From Blasia pusilla (taxonomy: Eukaryota > Marchantiophyta > Marchantiopsida > Blasiales), in the NCBI GenBank assembly GCA_050084515.1, contig CM114271.1:124001-188000 (forward strand): 64,000 bases of DNA, read 5' to 3'. A program made the position numbers and the translations under genes. Below are positions 56,401-64,000 of this stretch, piece by piece (within the stretch, counting starts at the first letter, position 1; the number at the start of each line of letters is the position of its first letter). Below the pieces are notes generated by a model that made no database searches, was not told the origin of the DNA, and saw nothing but the letters and a program-made list of their open reading frames with translations.

Positions 56401-57870
56401 ACCAAGCCCTGACCTCCATACCCTGCTCAGCAATGAAACCCCAGAAATAATGAGCTACAGTCACATGAGATATTCGGCTGTTATGGTTGGACGAGAAAAT
56501 AAAATCCACAGGTCTTACCAGCTTCTGATGTCCACCAATACTAGAACATTATTAAGAAAACATTCTAAAAAGACAACAGACCCGAATGCCCACTTTTTAA
56601 GGATCTAGTTCATACTTTTGGTTGTAAAAACATGGTAACATGGAGTTTACTGTAGTGAAAAGTAAGTTATAGTATTACTGTAGTAACTTAGTGATTTACC
56701 AAAGCAAATAGTAAAAATTGTTTACCATAGATTTACCTCAGTAATTCTATGAATTACTATGGGCAGCACACCCTAACCTAAAACCTAGAGCATCATCGAT
56801 TGGCTGTATCTTTTCTGGCGAATGTACGTTCTCTCACACCTTTTCATACTCACCTCTATGAGTTTGAGAAGCTGATTGAGCAGCACTGACTGCACTTTGC
56901 TTACCTGAGTGGAGTGTTCTTTTGACCTTTGTAGTGCAGCATGCTTCTGCTTACAGACTGAGTGATCTGCTGACCTGAGGGGTTCAGAGAGTCTTGTGAT
57001 GCAAGTTGTCTCGTGGTTGCTATTGACATGTCTACAACTACTAAACTGAGTGGTGGTTATTGCACTAAGTGTGCTTGTCAATGCTAGGAAATCTGGTAGT
57101 ACAGGTTGTCTGGTACTTTCCTCTACAATGTAACCTGAGTTGTTGCTATGGCACTAAGTGTGCTTGTAAGAGCTAGGTTGTAAAGGAACTCTGATATTTT
57201 AAAACCTTTCACCCAGTCCTAAAAGATTTCACTACAGGTTTAGAAATGTTCATACCAACAAGTGAAGAGGATGGAATCATACTCAAACTTGCTTACACTG
57301 TAGTGTTTTGAGTGTGAGGTTTGAGAGAAATCTGCCAACCCTCATGAGCAGTACTGGTGGATTCTTGCAATCCTCTTGGAAGTTCCAGAAACTGTCATTA
57401 ACCAAACGAGAACAGATTATATCTAACCCAGCCCCACACTTTCTGAACTCAAGCAGGCAGATTAGAGTGCCCAGCCATAAGAATTTCACACCATAAAGTC
57501 TTCAAGGGAAATTTAACATAGATCAGGGGAGTATAGAAACCCCAAACCTTGGACGTATGGAATAAGAGCCCTGGTGGTAATACCACACTAGGTTATATTC
57601 TTCAGAAAAAGGATTACAAACTCTCCCTGGCTTCCCACATTATCTCACATAGCTCATTTTACATGGAAATTTCCAACCAGAATGCATTGTGCTTACTCCA
57701 TTCAGTACTTACGTGGAACCCCATTTGCCCAAAAATAGAATTTTGAAAACAAAGAAAACCTCCAGTATTTAATATCCTTGATCGATGCTCATCAGATTAG
57801 TGAGTATATCATGCAAGTAAAACCATGTGCTAATAGATTTCAATGCACGGTAGAAGGAAGGAGAAAAATA
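53500..57870. other. No gene recognised; may hold 3' exons or introns of the RBM7-like gene
   Basis: The donor at 57,871 requires at least one further exon downstream on the minus strand, but I could not identify it. No other conserved protein was found in either strand. Confidence 0.35.
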
Positions 57871-57871
57871 C

Positions 57872-59498
57872 CTGGAGAATGGGAAGGGTAGTAATGTGGT
57901 GAACTATTTTGAGAGGAGATTTGCTGGGGGTACCCATTGATTTCTCGATTTCTGCTGGGAGTCGCTGGACCTAGCTGCTCAGATTGCTGAGACGACTTGT
58001 CTGCATGAGGAAACCGATGAGCTCCATTATCTGCTCCGGATGCTGATAGGTGAGATTTCTCCCCACCTGATATCTGCAAAGAACTACCAGAGTCAGAGAA
58101 ACGTATACACACACAGGTTCTTAACATATTTCACAAACTTAAGACTTGAAGCGGATCCCCCATCCCTGGTAGTACGACCAAATCCAGGTTGAGTGACCCA
58201 CACAACGTAACCCGTACCAGTTGTTCTAGAGAGACTGTGGACTGCTTACCCAAATCCACCCAGAGGACAGACAGCAGGCACTGTCTTAACTGAAAACTCC
58301 CAATTGGAAAGATTTCTTTCTGCCTTAAAGACAGGACACAATGACAAACCGTGGAGACATAATCAACGGTACGGCAATCAGCGATTTACAAAGATGTCAC
58401 TACTGGTACAGACCACTAGGACTCGGAAAAGCAGAAAACTTCTTGAAAGCATCCAAATCCGGTATCGTTGAGTATAACATGCCCCGCACTTTCAGTATCC
58501 AGAGCTACTAGGACAGGCAAAGCACCCAAAGGAGAATCCTACCGCGAAGCGTAGGGATCGATTATAAAGAGAGACAAGGCCTGAGAACAGGCTCAATGCA
58601 TACAGAGCACTCTCCTCTGTCCGGTATTCTGAGAAAGCGAACCCTTTGTGTCGCTTAGTTTCTTTGTCTCGAGGTATGTAAACCTCTACTAATGGCCCAG
58701 CTTGGACCATGATCTCGTAAAGTAACCTTTCGTCCACTCTTTCATCCAAGTTCCCTATCATGACAAAATTTAACTACGATCAGATGGGTGAACCTTCACC
58801 GTAAATGATGACAAAAGAAGCACACCCACTAACATCCAGGACGAGCAGAAGGTGGAAAAGGCAGTATGCCGGGTCTCCAAGTTGTTGAAGAGGCCAATGA
58901 ACTTGTCGTCCAAATCTGTTAGCACCTCGCAGTTTAAATTCACTGTCTCAGGCTAGCCCAGAGATGTCTGCAAGCTCCGAGAGAAGTAAACGCTGAAGTG
59001 AAAGACCTTTCCGAAAGATGATTTGCAAGAAACAATACATTATTCATGCCTCGGTCGGTAACAATAGTATGTTCAAAAACATATAACCCATTCGGAAGCG
59101 AGGAGTTCCGTGTTCCTTTGTCTATCCCTGTGTGGCTTCTTTCACAGCCTTCGGCGGGACTATCTACTTGCATGAGTGTCGAGCATCTCCGGCTAAACCT
59201 AACCCTGAGGACCACTTCTCGACTTCCATCTAGGAAATGTTAGTACCAATACAGGAACCGACCTTATCGATCTACGCAATAGTCCGGGAAAACGAGCACT
59301 ACAACCACACTCACCAATAAAAACCGTCGTCTCGGTCCCTCCGGAAATGATCGTCAATGACGGAAGGCCAATGTGCACAAAAAGAAAAGAAACCTGAGAA
59401 ACGATACGCAACCGAGCTTCGTCACCTACAAACTAGTCCAACGAACAATTGCAACCGAACATACCAATGTAAACCGTCGCCTCTGTATTTCCCGGCAT
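57872..59498 (-). CDS. RBM7-like RRM protein gene (5' three coding exons; 3' end not found)
   Basis: Three exons can be joined by exact splice sites. Exon 1 is 59,498-59,465 (MPGNTEATVYI, ending ATTG|GTATG). Exon 2 is 58,754-58,543 (acceptor ATAG|GGAAC, end TTCGCG|GTAGG). Exon 3 is 58,073-57,872 (acceptor TTGCAG|ATATC, end CCAG|GTATT). Phases fit: 34 nt, then 212 nt, then 202 nt. The product has one RRM with RNP2 VYIGNL and RNP1 KGFAFSEY, plus LSLFSGLVSLYNRSLRFA and a Ser/Gln-rich tail. This closely fits the plant RBM7-like family; human RBM7 belongs to the nuclear exosome targeting complex, which hands transcripts to the exosome. The final exon or exons after SHSPG were not located. The 5' flank is GC-rich. 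Confidence 0.85.
59315..59348 (-). pseudogene. Tandem duplicate of RBM7-like exon 1, start codon lost
   Basis: It lies exactly 150 bp downstream of exon 1 on the minus strand. The 34 nt encode ISGGTETTVFI in the same phase as MPGNTEATVYI and end with ATTG|GTGAGT, a strong donor. The start ATG has become ATT. Similarity continues into the following intron (TTCGGTTGCAATTGTTCG against GTGGTTGTAGTGCTCG; GGACTA..TG.GTAG). It could be used only as an alternative non-initiating first exon, or is simply a relic. Confidence 0.85.
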
Positions 59499-60060
59499 GG
59501 TCGTCAGCGAAGAAAATCCGATCTCCTGCGATAGAGAGACAGCAACGCAGGGGAAAGAAATATGTCCAACTCATAAAAAAACCACAAGTCTCACAGAAAA
59601 CTCCAGAAGGTGGCGCGCGTTCAGATTTCGTCAGGCAGAATCGGCAATTGACTGCGAAACATTCCAGAATCTCGACTCCGATCTCGTCACTCCTAACACC
59701 GAAAGTCGCGGGGCACCGGACACTTTCGCAGGCTCCTCCACTCCGCAGCAGACGTGTGCTCGTACTCCGCACTCCGCTGCGCTGCCACTGCTGGCACCAA
59801 TCGCCGGGTCCTACTGCGTACCGCGTCGGAGCAATTGATCAAACCGCTCAAGATCTTTCATTGAATCGCTGAGTGAACTGCGTTCGTTCAAACTCTCGCG
59901 GTGGTGTCTTCCGGAATGTACCTGTACCGACAGACTGTCGTATGGAAACACTTGCTCGTCTTCCGTGACCTTCTCCATCGCGCGTTCCCGGCCACTCGTG
60001 GCCTCATCGGAACGCGCCACGTTTTCACGGCCTTCAAATGCACCGTCTATTCATTCGACT
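59499..60060 (-). promoter_or_regulatory. Putative 5' UTR and promoter region of the RBM7-like gene
   Basis: This segment is GC-rich compared with its surroundings. It holds no convincing separate gene: short frames run on both strands without motifs. Its position directly upstream of the exon 1 ATG makes it the probable leader and promoter. No TATA box stands out. Confidence 0.4.
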
Positions 60061-60109
60061 TGATCGACCCCCATGGGGGGTTTTGGGGGGGGGGGACCTT
60101 ACGAGGCGG

Positions 60110-60330
60110 GACCGGGATGTGGAGACGGCATTGCTAGGGCCCATGCTTTTTTTAGTTGTGGTTAATATTCTTTTTTTCTTTTAGTGAGGTTAAGATTTAA
60201 AGGTTTCCCTTTTATTCTTGGCGTTGAGCTGGGTATGGTCATGGAGTCCGCCCTCCTCGTATCTCCCCATCTTTTTGATCCCATCTTTTTATTCGTATTT
60301 CTTTATTTTCTATCAAAAATGCCCCAAAAG
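60110..60330 (+). pseudogene. LINE 3' end fragment (LINE-B family)
   Basis: GTGGAGACGGCATTGCTAGG with following GGCCC matches the end of LINE-B's ORF (GTTGGAGACGCCAATGCTAG). The rest is a T-rich tail with CATCTTTTTGATCCCATC. A second tail-like piece follows near 60,388-60,430 (AGATGGGTTTTCCATCAC). It is heavily truncated. Confidence 0.5.
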
Positions 60331-60629
60331 AATAGGGATGTCAAAGACCTTTGGGTATGCATATTTCCATTTGGATGGAGATGCCCATTTCTAGTAGATG
60401 GGTTTTCCATCACACGTTTTTATCGAAGTGCATCATTCCCCTTTCTAGTAGAGGAATATGCACTAGACAATGATTTTCTAAAACTAAACACTTGTCTATA
60501 TCATAACAAGTAATTGGGAGTACACGGAGTATTCTCCACAAGTGATGATTTTATTCACAATTCTTCATCATTCTACGTAACATCCTCTAAAGAGATGATT
60601 CATATGTAAGTATGGTTCATATAAGACCA

Positions 60630-61057
60630 CTAGTAAGGTGTCTGTGCGATGCACAGGAAATAAAAAATTGCTTGAAGAGCTAGTGTATAACCCGTGAAGG
60701 GAAGAGATTAATGATGATGCATATAAATTCAAATTTTTTTCTTGTTGCTCGTAGCATGTGAAACATTTTCTTGCTGCCCATTTGCCACGTGTCAAACAGA
60801 GAGGTGTTTGCAAATCAAGAAGGCACTCTCCCATAATAATATAGATAAGGTGCTCATGCGATGCACGCGAAATAAAAAATTCTTTGAAGAGCTAGAGTGT
60901 AGCCCGTGAAGGAAAGACATTAATGATGTTGCATATAAATTCAAATTTTTTTCTTATTGCTCGTAGCATGTGAAACATTTTCTTGCTACCTAGTTGCCAT
61001 GTGTCAAGCAAAGAAGTGTTTGCAAATTAAGAAGGCACTCTCCCATAATAATATAGA
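60630..61057 (-). mobile_element. Two tandem non-autonomous Helitrons
   Basis: Unit 1 spans 60,630-60,845 and unit 2 spans 60,846-61,057. On the minus strand each begins TCTATATTATTATGGGAGAG and reads through CATGCTACGAGCAA. Unit 1 ends with the hairpin CTGTGC-ATC-GCACAG, then ACACCTTA and CTAG followed by T, a classical Helitron 3' end. The base before the outer 5' TC is A, so the insertion is between A and T. Unit 2 runs directly into the TC of unit 1 without its own CTAG. Neither encodes protein; they would depend on a RepHel protein. Confidence 0.8.
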
Positions 61058-61079
61058 TGATGCAATCTTCTACTCTCCC

Positions 61080-61960
61080 ACTTTTATTTAGTAGATACGA
61101 GTATTAGCTTTGTTAGGAGTAGCATTAAATAGATTGGGCATAATAGCGATACTACTTGCCTACAACACTCCTTTTTTTTAAGGTATCTCCCATGTGCCAC
61201 ATCTTCAAATTGGATGAAAAGATATATATATCCACACAACGTATCTTGTATTGGAATTTCTTATCTTGATCTGGTCTAGGTAGGTCGAAGATGGTCTTCC
61301 AAGGAGGAGGGTAACCTAAATATGTACATTAACGCTTGGTTTGGGCTCATTTAGAGCTATTCTTAGGAACGTATAATTTCAAGCAAGCCTCGTATTTCTC
61401 AGATTACTTTACTTCCTTTTTGGGAAGAATCCCATAATCGAATATTGTAGGTTAAGATACAAAAAGTAAGGAGGACCATAACTCCACCACTTGATGGAAG
61501 TAAGGAGGACACATACTTACTTATTCTAGGTTAAGTCTCTCATCATGAGAGTGGGTTTGGCAAGTTGGGGACTATGTTTATGTCCTGCACCTACTCCCTT
61601 GAACATCAATCTTTCGTGTTGCGGAAGCGTACATTCAGTAGGACACACTCTCACTGTTAGTCTACACCCAAACACACTCACGTTAGTATGGTCTGTGACA
61701 ATCAGCCTTCCAACTCCTTGAGTTCTCAACTCAACCATACATCAACCTCAACCTTCCTAGTTCCTCACTTCTCAACATGGTCAAGTCTTCCGGGACTTGG
61801 GATAGACTTTCTGGTTGGTCCAGGCACCTAAAACAACGTGCGCACACCTAGCGGTCCCACCTATCTAATAGACCTTGCATCAGCCCCTAGCCGAGACTTA
61901 ACTAATTAAGTCGCGGGTTGGAATTCATTAGAGACCTCCAAAATCCACTCTATTGGACTT
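61080..61960. other. Intergenic DNA without recognised gene
   Basis: No motif-bearing frames. The right half is the 3' flank of the gag-like relic that follows on the minus strand. Confidence 0.35.
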
Positions 61961-61983
61961 AGTTTCGGTTTCAAGTCCCAATG

Positions 61984-62720
61984 TCAAACTCCAAATCCAT
62001 TTCGTGCCCTTGGTTTGCTCCGCGGCGCCCCAAAGTGTAGTTCAAGTCCCAAACACTCTTGGAGACCTTCCCCCTTACTAGTACTTCTGGGGTTCTCCAC
62101 CCTCCCCCTATCTTTTGGGAAGAGACATTCGGGCCCCTCGTTTTGGCCCTCAACCAAACTCCTCGTAAAATTGTTTTTGGGATGTTTCTCAACTTGTGCT
62201 TGTGTGTTTGCTGAGATCTTTGGTGCGTTAGAATCGACTTTGCATAAGATTTCCAATGCCATTTTATTAGATTGCCTCTTCTTCGGCCCAAGTCCACACC
62301 CACCTTCTAGCAATTATGCTTCGATTCCTTCAATGAGATTTGGTGGTGGTGGTGTCTCTCTTCTCATGTGAATTCTCAACTTGGGCCCAAATCCATGGAT
62401 AAGTTAGTGTACGAGATCTTCCTCCCTTTGTCCGCAATGTGATCTTAGTTCACGAGCTCCATTGATGTAATGTTTGATAGTCTCATCTTTCTGTTGCTTG
62501 ACTTTTGCTCTTGATTGATTTTAACCTTTTGTTCATCAACATACTCTTGGCGAAATGCTTACTTAAGGACTTCATGGATATCCACTTTAGGTATCATCCC
62601 TAGCAAAAAACCTAGAGTTTCATCCACACAATGTTTAAATAAAGTACATATGTCATCATCTTCAACAATCCATGCCAATTTAATAACATTGGAGAATTGA
62701 ATTTGAATACAAGGATCCTA
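61984..62720 (-). pseudogene. Gag-like relic, probably of an LTR retrotransposon
   Basis: Read on the minus strand, it has text of a retrotransposon gag domain in broken frames: DDDICTLFKHCVDETLGFLL, IPKVDIHEVLK, a stop, AFRQEYVDEQKVKI, DETIKHYINGARELRSH, REEDLVH, a stop, LIHGFGPKLRIHMRRE, IEGIEA, a stop, and a longer open segment from 62,313 to 61,984 (LGPKKRQSNKMALEILCKVD). The pattern of a helical domain followed by a basic tail fits Ty3/gypsy-type gag. No protease or RT was found nearby in the window, so the family is uncertain. Confidence 0.45.
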
Positions 62721-64000
62721 CGTTTGGATCCTTGTGCATTGTGTATCTTACTTGAGATAATGCTATAGTAGCAACATTAATCCTCCAACCTCGTTTGTCT
62801 AGCACAATTTGATATATCATCCATTGTCTTGGAAATCGTTCGTCGGATGGGGACTATTGGTGCAATCGGAGGTTCTCTTTCCACATATGCTTCCTCATCC
62901 GACGGGAGACTATCCTAACCACATTATTGTCAATTATGTAGACTTTAAGTGACCATCTTTTTTTATGTACTACTTCTAGTTTGCAATCCTTGAATAGGAA
63001 TTCAAATTTCTAAGTCCCCACTATGGTTGTAAAACTCAAAATGCTTAAGAACCTCGCACTTTATCATTCCCCTAGCCACTCATACATTGGAACTCATCCG
63101 CACATTTCTACATTCATATATATATACTTATTGGTTCTCCAAGAATGAAGCTAGCCCTCAGCTAGATATTTCAATTTTGCTTACATGACTTGGCAAGATA
63201 TAATGACCAAGATCCAAATTTATGTCTCACAAGCATTCTTTAATCATAAGCTTTGAGATCTCTTTTATTCTTCCTTATGTGTCTATATCCTCCTCTCTAC
63301 CCTATTGATACTTTTTATACTAACTTGTCTACACTAGAATTACTTCTTCTATTTCCATCTATTTGTTTGCCTACATCAAACACTCCCAACACCATTAGTT
63401 CTTCTTCGTGGTCCATCAACTTACCACTTATGTATTGCACTCTTCCACTTGCCTCTACAATTTCCTTATGATTTGGCCCATAAAAATCCTCCTTTGGTTA
63501 ATCTTGGTAACATTATCATGACACATGCACCTCTCCTCCCTTAGAGAATAATCCACTTCAATGCCACAAGATTTGGATAACTCTAGATCTAATATTACAG
63601 TAAGAGTCTTTCTTCGAGTAAAGGAAACCTTCTAGTTATGGCAATGATTGATGCACGATGGGTTTTTAAACAAGTCGTTCACTAATTAGTATAAGATCAC
63701 GATATAGCCTTTCCACTCTCAAATGATATGGATTACAAATGGTTATGCTAAGGCACTTATTTCTTTGTTACAACTAAACTCGAAATTCCTAACAATGAAG
63801 CCTCTATAAGACACGTTATATATATTTACCAAGAAAATTGCACACTTTGTGTTAAAATCTACTTGAGGAGATCCATGTTTCCGTCAATCGCTAGTTGAGG
63901 CACATACAACGTGCAATCCCAAGTCCATCGGTATGTGACAATAATAAGTATCAATAGAGTTGGGAATTGCATGACTTGGTTCATGAACATCTCTCCCAAA
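62721..64000. other. AT-rich DNA to the window end, no recognised gene
   Basis: The part up to about 63,000 may be the 5' portion of the gag relic (minus strand). Beyond that, short frames only. Confidence 0.35.

Noticed and set aside
62015-62371. Plus-strand frame of 118 residues
   Set aside because: It is antisense to the gag-like relic, which has a better protein-like reading on the minus strand.
1-64000. CRISPR arrays, bacterial operons or organellar gene clusters
   Set aside because: No regularly spaced identical repeats, ribosome-binding sites or organellar genes were seen; introns and retrotransposons point to a plant nucleus.

Overview
This window looks like nuclear DNA of a land plant. 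The signs are Ty1/copia elements with an initiator-Met-tRNA-type primer site, a MULE transposase with a SWIM finger, Helitron sequences, and a spliced gene for a plant RBM7-like RNA-binding protein. A small family resembling the MiAMP1 antimicrobial proteins, known from seed plants and also reported in mosses and lycophytes, fits a seed-free plant with a repeat-rich genome, but the species cannot be fixed from the sequence. All calls come from reading the sequence; no database search was run.

Layout. 0-7 kb: two decayed non-LTR retrotransposons (LINE-A, LINE-B) with an N-terminal zinc finger (LINE-B), a reverse transcriptase and a C-terminal restriction-like endonuclease module. The second lies inside the upstream region of the first MiAMP1-like gene. 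7-36 kb: a cluster of four intact, intronless MiAMP1-like genes, all on the + strand (7291, 12612, 26790, 34728). Two pseudogenes sit on the - strand here (30.2 and 32.3 kb) and a third at 45.7 kb. Part of the cluster is a segmental duplication (about 12.1-15.6 kb against 26.3-29.8 kb) that carries a second, unrecognised and now degenerate gene. Between the two halves sit a truncated copia element (15.7-18.0 kb), a tandemly duplicated MULE transposase (19.0-23.3 kb, - strand) whose intron is packed with GC-rich inverted repeats, and a Helitron Rep fragment (23.3-24.7 kb, - strand) fused abruptly to the MULE.

36-46 kb: two copies of one copia family in opposite orientation (36.6-40.5 kb on -, 40.5-45.4 kb on +) form a giant inverted repeat. 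46-51 kb: a perfect 34-bp hairpin, a LINE 3' end, a long inverted repeat with arms of about 160 bp, and AT-rich DNA without recognisable genes. 51.6-53.5 kb: relic of a different non-LTR element. 57.9-59.5 kb (- strand): the only recognisable host housekeeping gene, an RBM7-like RRM protein whose splice sites and phases can be read directly. Its first coding exon is tandemly duplicated, and the downstream copy has lost its ATG. 60-61 kb: two head-to-tail non-autonomous Helitrons with readable ends. 62-63 kb: relic of a gag-like gene on the - strand.

The functional content is therefore probably four small secreted defence-type proteins and one RNA-processing protein. Most of the remaining sequence whose origin can be recognised is mobile DNA at various stages of decay. 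The most interesting signals are near-identity of three MiAMP1-like reading frames inside much more diverged flanks, loss of what appears to be one whole disulfide pair in that family, the exon duplication in the RBM7-like gene, several perfect or long hairpins, and an endonuclease-type LINE unusual for plants.
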